Made by a program: the position numbers and the translations under genes | NCBI RefSeq assembly: GCF_014168535.1 | Contig: NZ_CP060007.1 | Coordinates: 744,001-808,000, forward strand | DNA: 64,000 nt | Source: Lacibacter sediminis | GTDB taxonomy: Bacteria > Bacteroidota > Bacteroidia > Chitinophagales > Chitinophagaceae | Reading direction: 5' to 3' | The notes under the pieces: generated by a model | The model's database searches: none | The model's input: only the letters and a program-made list of their open reading frames with translations | What the model was told of the DNA's origin: nothing | In this document: positions 25,787 through 36,100 of the stretch, in pieces | How the letters are laid out: each line of letters starts with the position of its first letter | Position numbering within the stretch: the stretch's first letter is position 1

Positions 25787-26095
25787 TGGTTAAAATTTTG
25801 ATTTGTTTTTATTGACGGATCAAAAATGAAAAAATAAAAAACCAGCCTAAAGTTTATGATGCTGATAGAGCAAATTTGCAAGCTGATGTGATGAGCTTTT
25901 AAAACGAAATGCAAATGCGGAAAAAGAGAAGTAAAATGCAATCAGATACTGCAAATGCGAATTCATTTTAGTGCACACACATCTCGTTTGAAGTTTTGTG
26001 CATTTCAATTCAATTTTGGGCATATTGTACTTCAAAACTTGTGTAGCCCGCTTGTTTTAATTAGTTTTCCGTTGCCCAACTAATTTACACTACAC
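25787..26095. other. Divergent intergenic region, no gene seen
   Basis: AT-rich region between module 3 and the second sensor kinase. It contains GACGGATCAAAAATGAAAAA (about 25815-25834), the same element as upstream of modules 1 and 2. CTAATTTACAC precedes the GTG start at 26096. No hairpin or ORF I would trust. Confidence 0.5.
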
Positions 26096-29000
26096 GTGAG
26101 AGTATATCTTATTATATCAATCTACCTGCTGGCTTTTTTTGAGCTACACTCCCAGTCATCGGGGTTTATTTTTCACAACATTGGTGAACGGCAGGGGCTG
26201 AGTTTTAATTACAGCTATCGTATTTTAAAAGACAGCCATGGTTTACTGTGGATTGGAACTGTTAATGGCCTTAGCAGGTTTGACGGCAATCATTTTTACA
26301 ATTTCAAATCGGGAAATGATACCAATGCATTTATGAATAATGAAATACTTGATTTGTGCGAAGATAGAGATGGTAATATTTGGGGGGGGACGGCCAGCGG
26401 TATATTCTGCTACCAGGTTAAAAAAAATAAGTTTATTAATTACATACCGCCCACATTAGATTTTGCACGAAGAGTACAAAATATTTTGTGTGACAGAGAG
26501 GGAGATATTTGGGCGAGTACCGAGTGGAATATTGTGAAGTTTAACAAACAGAAAAAAGTGTTTGAAGAAATAGAGCCGCTTACACGGAATAAAGATTCGC
26601 TTCGAAATTATTCTGTAAGGCAAAACGGGCTCGTTGAAGATCCTTCCGGCAAAGGACTATGGTTTGCCACACGTACAGGATTGCATTATTACAGCAAAGA
26701 CGAAAAAAAATTTTATGGCTACAGAAATCAACCCGGCGATTCTTTGTTTACAAATCACAGTGTGGCAGCACTTTCATTAGCACCGGGTGGTTACCTCTGG
26801 TTCTTCGATAATCTTACAAAAAATATCATTGCATTCGATCCAGCTACACATAAAATTTTGCACCAGGTGTATGTTGGATCGGCAATGCCAGAAACAAACG
26901 GCCAAACCGTTTTTGAAGACAGCAATCACAGGCTTTGGGTAAGTACCTGGAATAATAGAATGGCAGTAATCGATTATCAAAAAAACAACTTTACAATTAT
27001 TGCTTATAAAAACGACAATCCATTGTCTGTTGCAGGTGATGGATTTTGGGATGCATGGGAAGATGATGATAAAAATATTTGGCTTGCAACCGATGGCGGC
27101 ATTTCAAAATGTAATTATTCAAAAAATATCTACAGCATCATACCTATCGTTGAAAATATTCCGGAAATTAAAAATGGCTGGCTTGGAGGTTTCTCAATTG
27201 ACCCAAGAGATAAAAGTTGGTGGCTTGCATCTGAAGGGCATGTAGCAGTTATTCATTATTATCCCGCTTCCGGAAAGTATCAGTATTTTGATGTTTCTAA
27301 GTCGGAAAAGAATATAGCCGGACAGAAGGCTGGCCCGGTCTTCAGGGTCGGGTTTATGGATGGTCAGCCTTACGCCTTCACGCATACTGGCGTTTGGCGA
27401 ATTAATGAAAAAACAAAGCAACTAATACCTTCCGAAAAGAAATTCCAAAACTTGCCCTACATACCCTACAACTACTTTGTTGAACATGGCAATGATGTTT
27501 GGTTCTCAACAAATGAAGGGTTCATAAAATGGAATAAGGTTTTAAACAATGCAATAAAAATAAAATCTTCGGTTGATTCTTTGCCGGATGGTCAGCGACC
27601 TGTTTATGGAGCACCGTACTTTGACAGTGCAGGAAGGCCATGGTTTATTCCTGCCTTTGGATGGTTAGGTTACGTAAATAAACAGAATGAAGTAATACTG
27701 AAATATTACATAAAGAACAAAGCAAAGGAGTTGTCAGGTTATTTAACTTCTATGGCCGATGACAAACAAGGAAACTTATGGATGGCTGCAGCGGGGATTG
27801 GTTTGTATAAATATGATACCCGCAAAGAAGAAATGCATTTATTCAGCCAGTCGAATGAAATAACAAGTTTTGCCCGACAGGCAATGCCCGACAGGGATGG
27901 CCGTATTTGGATTGTTGCTATGAATAAATTTTCAGTTTATAATCCGACTACAAACAGCATCAGTCATTACAATTTGCCTGTTTATGAAAACACACTTAGT
28001 TACGCAAACTCGCTGCTGCAAGATAGTGACGGGGCCATGCTTTCAACTGTATATAAAGATGTGGTAAAGTTTATGCCGGAGCGGCTTCATTTGAAGCCTG
28101 TGGTAAAAGGACCGCTGCTGAGCATGATAAAAATTTCCGGAAAGGATAAATTGATTGTTGATGAAACCAGGTTGAACCTGGAACCAGATCAAAGCTCACT
28201 GGAGTTTAATTTCGGCTCATTGATCAATACGCAGATTTTCCCCTATACATTTGAGTTTAAACTGGATGGGTTTGATAAAAACTGGATGACAGCAAATACA
28301 AGTGCTGCAGCTTTATATAATAATCTCAATCCCGGAAAATATACATTCAGGGTAAAAGTTGTTGCGAAAGATCGGTCGTGGCAAACTCCGGAGCGGGTAA
28401 TAACACTTTACATTCGCACCCCTTTTTATAAAGCATGGTGGTTTTGGTTGATCATTGGCGTTTTACTGGCAGGAGCTTTAGTGTTTTTTTATCGCTTCCG
28501 CATGCATAAGCAAAAGCAAATTCTTACACTTAAAACAAAAGCGCAGGAGCTTGAGAAAGAAAAAACAATGGTGATGTATGAAAGCCTGAAGCAACAACTT
28601 AATCCACATTTCTTATTCAATTCACTTACTTCTTTATCGGGTCTTATTGAAACAAATCAACAAGTGGCGGGAGATTTCCTGGAACAGATGTCGGGCATCT
28701 ACAGGTATATTTTAAAGAATGGCGATAATGAAACCGTGTTCTTAAAAGATGAAATTGAATTTGTACAGCTTTATATCAACCTGCAGCAGACAAGGTTTAA
28801 AAAAGGATTGCAGGTAAATATGAATGTGCCTGATGAGTTCCTGCATTATAAAATTGCACCGGTTACCTTGCAGAACCTGATCGAAAATGCAATTAAGCAT
28901 AACATAATTGACACAGCATCCCCTCTTGTAATTGATATTTTTATTGAGGACGACTATTTAGTGGTGAAGAATAATTTACAAAAGAAGAATGTAGTAGAAA

Positions 29001-29116
29001 CATCTAACAAAAAAGGTCTTGCTCAGTTTGCATCACTCTATCGCTACCTGAGCAGCCAGCCGGTACTTATTGAAGAAACAGCACAAACATTTCAAATTAA
29101 AATACCACTCATTTAA
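26096..29116 (+). CDS. Reg_prop / Y_Y_Y sensor histidine kinase, LytS type (copy 2)
   Basis: 1006 residues, GTG start; no ATG could place the signal peptide (V-Y-L-I-I-S-I-Y-L-L-A-F-F) better. Reg_prop blades (residues about 25-670; G-L-L-W-I-G-T-V-N-G-L-S-R-F-D opens the first) form periplasmic propellers, followed by Y_Y_Y (about 700-780; F-K-L-D-G-F-D-K-N-W), a transmembrane helix (about 782-802), His_kinase with Q-L-N-P-H-F-L-F-N-S (His838) and an HATPase with N-L-I-E-N-A-I-K-H-N. The kinase half is nearly the same as in copy 1 while the propeller has diverged, which suggests ligand specialisation. Its regulator starts 10 bases downstream. Confidence 0.95.
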   Translation: MRVYLIISIYLLAFFELHSQSSGFIFHNIGERQGLSFNYSYRILKDSHGLLWIGTVNGLSRFDGNHFYNFKSGNDTNAFMNNEILDLCEDRDGNIWGGTASGIFCYQVKKNKFINYIPPTLDFARRVQNILCDREGDIWASTEWNIVKFNKQKKVFEEIEPLTRNKDSLRNYSVRQNGLVEDPSGKGLWFATRTGLHYYSKDEKKFYGYRNQPGDSLFTNHSVAALSLAPGGYLWFFDNLTKNIIAFDPATHKILHQVYVGSAMPETNGQTVFEDSNHRLWVSTWNNRMAVIDYQKNNFTIIAYKNDNPLSVAGDGFWDAWEDDDKNIWLATDGGISKCNYSKNIYSIIPIVENIPEIKNGWLGGFSIDPRDKSWWLASEGHVAVIHYYPASGKYQYFDVSKSEKNIAGQKAGPVFRVGFMDGQPYAFTHTGVWRINEKTKQLIPSEKKFQNLPYIPYNYFVEHGNDVWFSTNEGFIKWNKVLNNAIKIKSSVDSLPDGQRPVYGAPYFDSAGRPWFIPAFGWLGYVNKQNEVILKYYIKNKAKELSGYLTSMADDKQGNLWMAAAGIGLYKYDTRKEEMHLFSQSNEITSFARQAMPDRDGRIWIVAMNKFSVYNPTTNSISHYNLPVYENTLSYANSLLQDSDGAMLSTVYKDVVKFMPERLHLKPVVKGPLLSMIKISGKDKLIVDETRLNLEPDQSSLEFNFGSLINTQIFPYTFEFKLDGFDKNWMTANTSAAALYNNLNPGKYTFRVKVVAKDRSWQTPERVITLYIRTPFYKAWWFWLIIGVLLAGALVFFYRFRMHKQKQILTLKTKAQELEKEKTMVMYESLKQQLNPHFLFNSLTSLSGLIETNQQVAGDFLEQMSGIYRYILKNGDNETVFLKDEIEFVQLYINLQQTRFKKGLQVNMNVPDEFLHYKIAPVTLQNLIENAIKHNIIDTASPLVIDIFIEDDYLVVKNNLQKKNVVETSNKKGLAQFASLYRYLSSQPVLIEETAQTFQIKIPLI

Positions 29117-29126
29117 AATACGCAAT

Positions 29127-29897
29127 ATGAAAGCAGTAATAATAGAGGATGAAGAAATCATCGCCAAGGTGTTGGAAAATAAAATAAAGAAAGTAGCTCC
29201 TGATGTGGATGTGGTGCATGTGCTACCCAGTTTAAAAACTGCACGCAAATGGTTTGGAGAAAATGCCGAACCTGATCTGCTGTTCATGGATATACAACTG
29301 AGCGACGGCGTAAGCTTTGATATCTTCAACGATTTCAGTTTGAAGTGCCCGGTAATTTTTACAACAGCTTACGATGAATATGCCATTCGTGCATTCAAGG
29401 TAAACGGAGTTGATTATTTATTAAAGCCGGTTAAAGAAACCGAGCTTGCCGCTGCCATTGATAAAGGGCGGAAGTTGCTCGGAAAAAATGAAAAGCCACC
29501 TGCTGATCTGGCAGAGCTGATCAAATCATTAGCTAATCCATCAGGCTCATCGAAATACAAAGAGAAATTTATCGTAAACGTGCGTAATCAATGGATGCCC
29601 ATCAATACAAAAGATATTGCCTGTTTCAGCAAGGAGGTGCTCAATTATATTTATCTCATGAATGGTGAAAAATACATGATCGATTATGTGACACTGGAAG
29701 AAGTAGAAGAATTGCTTGATCCACGCCAGTTCTGCCGGGCCAATCGCCAGTTTATTATCAACATCGAAGCCATACAAACTGTAAAGCCGGTTGAGAACTC
29801 AAAACTCATCATCAAACTAAAAGAACCGAATCATAAACTCGAGATCGATATGAGCCGTTTGAAAAGTCCGGAGTTTAAAAAATGGATGGATAGATAG
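29127..29897 (+). CDS. LytTR family response regulator (pair 2)
   Basis: 256 residues from the ATG at 29127 (M-K-A-V-I-I-E-D-E-E). The ATG at 29070 lies inside the kinase gene and would add an unrelated N-terminus. Receiver domain with L-F-M-D-I-Q-L-S-D-G and Y-D-E-Y-A-I-R-A-F-K-V, then a LytTR domain with F-I-V-N-V-R-N-Q-W-M-P-I and F-C-R-A-N-R-Q-F-I-I-N-I. Very close to the 21942-22715 regulator, including the I-D-M-S-R C-terminal element. DNA-binding partner of the kinase just upstream. The similarity of the two LytTR domains makes overlapping DNA targets possible. Confidence 0.95.
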   Translation: MKAVIIEDEEIIAKVLENKIKKVAPDVDVVHVLPSLKTARKWFGENAEPDLLFMDIQLSDGVSFDIFNDFSLKCPVIFTTAYDEYAIRAFKVNGVDYLLKPVKETELAAAIDKGRKLLGKNEKPPADLAELIKSLANPSGSSKYKEKFIVNVRNQWMPINTKDIACFSKEVLNYIYLMNGEKYMIDYVTLEEVEELLDPRQFCRANRQFIINIEAIQTVKPVENSKLIIKLKEPNHKLEIDMSRLKSPEFKKWMDR

Positions 29898-30014
29898 GTG
29901 CAGTTTATTTGAAACTCAATAGCGCAACACTTCAGTTTAATTTCTATACGCTTCAACAGGATATATTTTTAAACCCCTTACTTCTTATTGAATATTTGTA
30001 AGCAAATCAAGGAT

Positions 30015-30326
30015 ATGTTGCTACAATGGTTCAATAAATTATTTCCGAAAAACAAGAGGCGTAAAGTGTACGAGCAACTGCAATGGCAGCGCTTCCTGCT
30101 ACGCACCGGTGTTCCCGCAACAGCACATATTCTTGATATGGTGGAGGAGAACGATCAGTTACTTGGTTATGTGCAACTGCGTCTTTGGGTAATGTTAAAG
30201 ATCAAAGGCGTTGTAACATACAGGCATATGCAAACCTTACTCAATAAAGCACAAAAGCCACATATTGGTGACGTGGTGCACATCCGCTATTGCCCCGATG
30301 ATCTTTCGAAAATCTTAATTGTTTAA
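30015..30326 (+). CDS. Small hypothetical protein upstream of globin genes
   Basis: 103 residues from the ATG at 30015, which has AAGGAT just upstream. A TTG at 29988 would extend it by nine residues. The N-terminus is basic (P-K-N-K-R-R-K). The middle has G-V-P-A-T-A-H-I-L-D-M and the end G-D-V-V-H-I-R-Y-C-P-D-D-L-S-K-I-L-I, a compact beta-rich layout reminiscent of DUF3592-like cores but without membrane segments. I do not recognise the family. Its stop is 17 bases before the first globin, so it is probably cotranscribed with it. Confidence 0.65.
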   Translation: MLLQWFNKLFPKNKRRKVYEQLQWQRFLLRTGVPATAHILDMVEENDQLLGYVQLRLWVMLKIKGVVTYRHMQTLLNKAQKPHIGDVVHIRYCPDDLSKILIV

Positions 30327-30343
30327 CCAAAAAAATATATGAA

Positions 30344-30769
30344 ATGACACAAAGCGAAATTCACCTGGTAAAGTATTCATGGTCGGTTGTTGAGCGTATT
30401 GATCCTGTAGTTGCAGGCGGTATTTTTTACAAACGTCTGTTTGAGTCGGCGCCTTATTTAAAACCGATGTTCAGCGAGTCCATTCCTGTACAATCAAAAA
30501 AACTCATGGCAATGATCGGGTATGTGATCAGCAGGCTCGATAAGCTGGATACAATCCTGGAAGACATTAAAGGGCTGGCCCGACGACATGCAAAATATGG
30601 TGTGCAGGAAGAACATTATGAAATTGTAGGCGGCGCTTTGTTATGGACTTTGGAACAGGCACTTGCAAACCTCTTTACCGTTGAGGTAAAGCAAGCCTGG
30701 GCTACCTGTTATAATTTACTGGCATCAGCTATGTTGGAAGCAACAGCTGAAACATCTGAACGGGCATAG
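30344..30769 (+). CDS. Single-domain globin (copy 1)
   Basis: 141 residues covering one globin fold, like Vitreoscilla-type bacterial haemoglobin. Helix A begins M-T-Q-S-E-I-H-L-V-K-Y-S-W. The proximal haem ligand is His82 in R-R-H-A-K-Y-G-V, and Gln50 sits at the expected distal (E7) position. Y-x-x-V-G-x-A-L-L-W-T-L marks helix G. There is no FAD-reductase domain, so it is not a flavohaemoglobin. It may bind oxygen or NO, or serve as a redox sensor; the sequence does not decide. It lies 17 bases after the small unknown gene and ends before a strong hairpin. Confidence 0.93.
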   Translation: MTQSEIHLVKYSWSVVERIDPVVAGGIFYKRLFESAPYLKPMFSESIPVQSKKLMAMIGYVISRLDKLDTILEDIKGLARRHAKYGVQEEHYEIVGGALLWTLEQALANLFTVEVKQAWATCYNLLASAMLEATAETSERA

Positions 30770-30800
30770 TTGGTTCTCTTGGTAGATAAGGTTTAATGTT

Positions 30801-30828
30801 GCCCCCCGACAGAATTTGGGGGGCTTTT
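30801..30828 (+). terminator. Rho-independent terminator after globin copy 1
   Basis: GCCCCCC and GGGGGGC form a seven-base all-GC stem around GACAGAATTT, followed by TTTT. Confidence 0.85.
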
Positions 30829-30921
30829 ACACTTTAATCGATTTTTGCTACACTTCACTCAATTAATTTTTGTGTGATTTTTGATTTCCCGCAATTTTAC
30901 AGTTGAAGAAAATGAACAGAG

Positions 30922-31344
30922 ATGACAAAAGAAGAGATCATATTAATTAAACGTACGTGGAAACTTTTCAGGGAAATTGATCCCGCCGTGGTGGGCGATA
31001 CTTTCTACTCTAAGTTATTTCTTGATAACCCATCAATACGTAAAATGTTTCCGAAAGACATGAACCAGCAGTATCAAAAAATAATTGATATGCTTAGTAC
31101 TGTTGTAGGAAGACTCGATCATCTGGAAGATCTGTCCGGTGAAATTGCTGCCATGGGCCAACGTCATGTTGCTTACGGTGTAAAGCCTGGTCAATATAGA
31201 AAAGTGGGCGAAGCCTTATTATGGACACTTGAACAAGGGTTGGGTAGGGATTGGAATGAGGAAGTGAAAGAAGCCTGGATAAAATGTTACACAACTTTGT
31301 CTGATGCCATGATTGCCGCTTCATCGGAAGCGCCAATAAAGTAA
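30922..31344 (+). CDS. Single-domain globin (copy 2)
   Basis: 140 residues, a paralogue of the first globin. His82 is the proximal ligand in Q-R-H-V-A-Y-G-V, Gln50 is at the E7 position, and the helix G signature reads V-G-E-A-L-L-W-T-L-E-Q. No extra domain. It has its own upstream motif GCAATTTTAC (30891-30900) 22 bases ahead of the ATG and its own terminator, so unlike copy 1 it is a separate transcription unit. Two tandem globins with separate control suggest different conditions of expression. Confidence 0.93.
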   Translation: MTKEEIILIKRTWKLFREIDPAVVGDTFYSKLFLDNPSIRKMFPKDMNQQYQKIIDMLSTVVGRLDHLEDLSGEIAAMGQRHVAYGVKPGQYRKVGEALLWTLEQGLGRDWNEEVKEAWIKCYTTLSDAMIAASSEAPIK

Positions 31345-31364
31345 ATTCATACTATATTCTTAGT

Positions 31365-31398
31365 AAACAGCCTCTGCATTTTGCAGAGGCTGTTTTTT
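31365..31398 (+). terminator. Rho-independent terminator after globin copy 2
   Basis: AAACAGCCTCTGCA and TGCAGAGGCTGTTT pair perfectly over 14 bases with a three-base loop, followed by TTTT. Confidence 0.88.
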
Positions 31399-31669
31399 TA
31401 TACATAGTAAATGCATCAGGGATCATTGATTTTTCCTTCTATTAGTAATCTCTTTTTTTATTCATGCTTCATTAAGAGCTGTTACCTATACATTTCGAAA
31501 ATTCATTTGTTCTGTGCGAGCTTGTGCATATAAATCGTATTCAGGTACATCTAAAATTCTAATGTAAGCAGGTGAGCCCAATATATTTTTTTTTAACCTG
31601 CACTGACGCCATTTTTACACTGTCATTAATAATTAAACAAAAAAATCTTTAACTATTTAACCTTAAACA
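31399..31669 (+). promoter_or_regulatory. Upstream region of the LamG-like lipoprotein gene with promoter-like element
   Basis: No gene seen. ATATATTTTTTTTTAAC (from 31581) and GCCATTTTTAC (31608-31618) are 27 bases apart start to start, the same spacing as upstream of lipoprotein copies 1, 3 and 5. The ATG lies 52 bases further down. The first part of the region is featureless AT-rich sequence. Confidence 0.5.
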
Positions 31670-32419
31670 ATGAAAAAGCACATTTTAATTTTCGCAACAA
31701 TTGCAACAACTGTATTCATTTCCTGCAGTAAGGAAAAATTGCAAACAACCCAACCTGACGTTTCAATTGAAACTAAAATGACAAGTAGTTCTCAAAGACA
31801 AGGAGAAGAAACTCCGTTAACAACTTTAGGAAACGGATTGCTTGGTCTGTTCACATTTAACGGAACACTTAGCGATGCAACCAATCAGCTTACTGCTACA
31901 TCCACTGTTGGTCGTGTGATTTATACTGCCGATAGAAAAGGAGTCGTTAACCAAGCTATAAAATTCAACGGAAACTATGGCTTAGATATCCCGAATGTAC
32001 CATTAGCTACAAACATGTCAATATCAGTTTGGGTAAAAACTGATATGTATACACTGGAAAATTTACCATTCGTAAATAGTCCGCAGAGTTTTTCTTTGTC
32101 ACAAATGGGAAACAAATACCAGATGGGTTACTGGAACGGTATAAACGGTCAATATGTTGTTTCCGGCAATGTGGGTAGCAAATGGCACCATATAGCAGCC
32201 ACACGTTCCGATAAAGCATTGTCTTTTTACATAGATGGAAAACTGATAGGAAGCTCGCCTTCACCGGTTGGTAGTGGTCCTTACAGCTTAGTATCTGAAT
32301 ATTTGGTTGGCTACGGGTATAATAATGGATATCAATATTGGGAAGGCAGTCTGGATGATTTACGCATTTATAACAGAGTGCTTTCGTCTACTGAATTGTT
32401 GAATCTTGCAAAATTCTAA
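31670..32419 (+). CDS. Lipoprotein with LamG-like (concanavalin A-like) domain
   Basis: 249 residues: lipoprotein signal with lipobox F-I-S-C-S-K-E-K, a polar linker, then a jelly-roll domain (about 60-245) showing the LamG_3 pattern: Y-G-L-D-I-P-N, M-S-I-S-V-W-V-K-T-D, W-H-H-I-A-A-T-R-S-D-K-A-L-S-F-Y-I-D-G-K-L-I-G, and the closing W-E-G-S-L-D-D-L-R-I-Y-N-R-V-L-S. Such domains bind glycans or glycoproteins or act as packing modules. It is probably on the outer membrane. It shares an upstream element with the tandem lipoprotein array, which may mean common regulation. Confidence 0.9.
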   Translation: MKKHILIFATIATTVFISCSKEKLQTTQPDVSIETKMTSSSQRQGEETPLTTLGNGLLGLFTFNGTLSDATNQLTATSTVGRVIYTADRKGVVNQAIKFNGNYGLDIPNVPLATNMSISVWVKTDMYTLENLPFVNSPQSFSLSQMGNKYQMGYWNGINGQYVVSGNVGSKWHHIAATRSDKALSFYIDGKLIGSSPSPVGSGPYSLVSEYLVGYGYNNGYQYWEGSLDDLRIYNRVLSSTELLNLAKF

Positions 32420-32439
32420 AATAACGTATCAACGTTTTT

Positions 32440-32471
32440 AAAAGCCGCCTTGCGAAAGCAAGGCGGCTTTT
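32440..32471 (+). terminator. Rho-independent terminator after the LamG-like lipoprotein
   Basis: AAAAGCCGCCTTGC and GCAAGGCGGCTTTT pair perfectly over 14 bases with a GAAA tetraloop. Confidence 0.88.
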
Positions 32472-33105
32472 CCGTGTTTGGGACATTAGAACAAGGCCTT
32501 GGTAAAAATTTTACAGCAGTAGTAAAATATGCATGGGAAAATGTAATACAACATTGGAAATAGTCATGATCAATGTTGCCGCACAATGATCTGTTAATTA
32601 CACTTAGGAAGCGCCGGTTTTTAAAAAGCGGTTCAATCGGCAATAACTTTATTTCTCTCCAGTAATGTAGAATCCATACTACAAGTAATAGGGTAAGCAG
32701 ACTATAGCTGCCCTAAGTGTTTCTATGGATATTTGTACCAACATTATGTCGGGTATGGAAGTATATTTTATTTCTCAATAAATTAACCTGGATATATCAG
32801 GCTTAGTTTTCCGGAGTAATGAGAACCCAAAATCCACATTTATACAGGTCGTTCCTATGGTAAAACTGATGCCGGTTTATTTATATCTACATTATTTTAT
32901 CAAGCAGCTTCCGTTAGTTACAACTGTAACAAAAAAGCAACCATTTAGAATACCGTTTAATATTTGTGGGGTTTTGAAAATTTCGTTATGATTTTTCAGA
33001 TAGATCTGAAATAGGAACATCGTATTTTATGTATATAGTGTTTCGGTAAAATGAAACTATTGGTTAATAAGTATAAATGAATAGCGTAGAAACTGAAACT
33101 CATTC
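32472..33105. other. Long intergenic region upstream of the multi-PAS kinase, no gene seen
   Basis: About 630 AT-rich bases without a convincing ORF on either strand; a 75-codon minus-strand frame has no start context or conserved feature. No tRNA-like or riboswitch-like structure was recognised. It presumably holds the promoter and leader of the signalling array. Confidence 0.4.
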
Positions 33106-36100
33106 ATGAAAAATCAGCAACATAGCGACCATATACTTGCAACGGCTTTTAAGAAAGCTTCTGTAGCGCTTGCTGTAATAAATGAGCAGGGCTTTTTTGT
33201 TGAAGTAAACGAAGCGTTATGCAACATACTTGGCTATACGAAAGCTGAGCTTGAGCAACAGCCATCTTCAATTATTTTTCCAAAAGAAATACAGCATGAA
33301 TTTTCTGTAGTTCAACATGCTCTTTTCAGGCAAGAGCAAACCCGGCATGAAAATGAATGGCTGGTAAAAACAAAAGACGGATCATTCATTGAGCTGTTAT
33401 TTACATCCGATCTGTTTATAAACGAAAACGGAGAGCGCTTCCTTATTCAAACAGTAAGGAATATTTCGACTGAAAAGCATAGCAGACAAACAACTGAACT
33501 TACACGGCAACAATACCAAGCTATCATCGATAATTCGCTGCAGGCATTTTTTCTTACAAAGCCAGATGGCTCAATCCTTGAAGCAAACAAGGCTGCGGAA
33601 AAGATGTTTGGCTACGCTGTAGAAGAATTATGTCATCTCGGTCGTAATGCAATTATTGATAATACTGATCCACGACTTATAGAAAAACTAAAAGAACGCC
33701 AGCAGAAGGGATTTGCTGTTGGAGAACTGACAGGCATACGAAAGAACGGAGAAAAATTTCCCCTGGAGTTTTCTTCTTTTGTATTTCAGGAAAATAATGG
33801 TGAGTTACGCACAAGCACAATGCTCTACGATATTTCTGAACGGAAGAAACAGGAAAAGGAGCTTCAGAAATCGCAGGAAGAGATGGCATCGATCCTCAAT
33901 AATACAGAGGAGATGTTCATGATCATTGACAGCAGATATAATGTTATCAATTATAACAAAGCCACGAAAGAAAGAGCAAAAGCAATATTAGGGAAGGAGT
34001 TAAATATCGGCGATAGCCTGTTAACACTTGCAGTGCCTGAACGTTATGCGTTTGTAATTGCAGTGTACAACAAAGTATTAGCTGGCGAAACAGTTCGTTA
34101 TAAACATACGGTTGACAGAGGCAAAGGCACAGAAATATACCAACTCACCTATTCGCCGGTATTTGATACTGATGGTACCTGTAGCCGGTTTATGGTAACA
34201 GTTAGAGATATTACCGGTGAAGAAAATGCAATAAGTGAAATTATCCGTAACCAGCAACTGTTGCAGCAGGCAGAATCAATTGCGCATGTTGGGGGTTGGG
34301 AGTTGGATCTTGTGACAAATAAATTGTATTGGTCTGATGAAGTGTTCCGTATGTGTGGTTACGAGCCGAAATCATTTGAAGTAACGTTTGAAAAGGGGTT
34401 AAGTGTAATACATCCAGATGATCAGGCATCTTCAATTGAAGAAATGCAAAGGGCAATAACCGGTAAAAGCGATTATACTGCTGAGAAAAGATTTGTGCGA
34501 CCCGATGGAAGCATTCGTTTTATCGAATCAAAAGCGAAAATTATCATTGACAGCAATGGCAATGCTGTTCGTTTAGTGGGTGTGTTCCATGATATAACTG
34601 AACAAAAATTGATGCAACGGGAACTTGCAATCAGCCAGCAGGAGTATAAATCTTTGTTCGATCAGAACCCGGATGCTGTTCTTTCGTTTGACCTTACAGG
34701 TAAATTCATAAGCGTTAATGACGCTGCAATGCTGTTAGCAGAAACATCAAGAGAAAAATTACTAACGGAAACGTTTGATAGCTTGATTGACGCTGCAGAA
34801 ATAGAAACAGTACGTAATTATTTCCGAGAAGTTAAAAAGGGAAATTCGCAACGCTTTCGAACAGTAATAGCAACTGCAAGAGGTAACCGAAAAACACTTG
34901 CTGTTAGTCTTATGCCCATTGTAATTGCCGGTGAAATTACGGGTGTGTTTGGCATATTAAAGGATGTTACTACAGAAAAGTTATATGAAGAAGAGCTGGA
35001 GTTTCAATCACATTTACTTAATGCAATTCAGCAATCGGTAATAGTCACGAAGCTTGATGGTACAGTTGTTTACTGGAACAATTTTGCAGAGCAGTTGTAT
35101 GGGTGGCAAAAGCAGGAAGCAGTTGGTATCAACATCATGCAACTTACGCCTACGGATATGTCGATGGAGCAGGCAAAAGAGGTAATGAAACGATTGGCAG
35201 CCGGTGAAAGCTGGTCGGGTGAGTTTTTAGTAAAACATAAAACAAAAGGTCCTTTTAAAATACAAGTACATAACTCTCCTTTTTTTGACGTTACCGGTAA
35301 ACTCGCAGGTATTATTGGCGTGAGCTGGGACATTACCAAAGAAGTTGAATCAAGAGAGTACATTAAATTCCAGGCCAACTTGCTTGATAACGTAGAGCAG
35401 GCAGTTATTGCAAGTGATCATGCTGGTACAATCACTTACTGGAATCATTTTGCAGAGAAATTATATGGCTACAGCAAGCAGGAAGCAATTGGTAACAACC
35501 TTTCAATCATTTTAACTGACGATCCGTTTTACACAAAACAGGCAATTGAAGTAATGCAGCTTGTTGCAGAAGGAAAGAGTTGGGCGGGTGAGTTCCAGGT
35601 TAGAAATAAACAAAACAAAAACTTATCCGTATTTTCCTTAAGCTCTCCCGTTTACGATACCGATGGCAATGTGCAAGGTGTGATTGGAGTGTCGTATGAC
35701 ATAACTGAACGGAAACAGGCCGAACAGCAAAAGGAATTTGAACGCCTCGATAAAGAAGCGTTGATCAATTCTACATCAGATCTTATCTGGAGTGTAAACA
35801 ATAACTATCAACTCATTGCTGCCAACAAAGCATTTACGCAATCACTGGAAAATAATTATAATATTCATCTTAAGCCCGGTGATGGTGTTTTGGTAAAAGG
35901 AGTTTTTACAGATGAACAACTAAAGTTTTGGAAAGAGCAATACAAGAGGGCATTAAATGGAGAACAGTTTATCGTTGAGTTACATTCCCAATCAGCAAAT
36001 GATCAATCAGACAATTGGAGTGAATTTGCATTTAACCCCATTGTTAATAACGAACAGGTAATAGGAGTTGCATGCCGTGGAAGGGATATCACACAAAACA

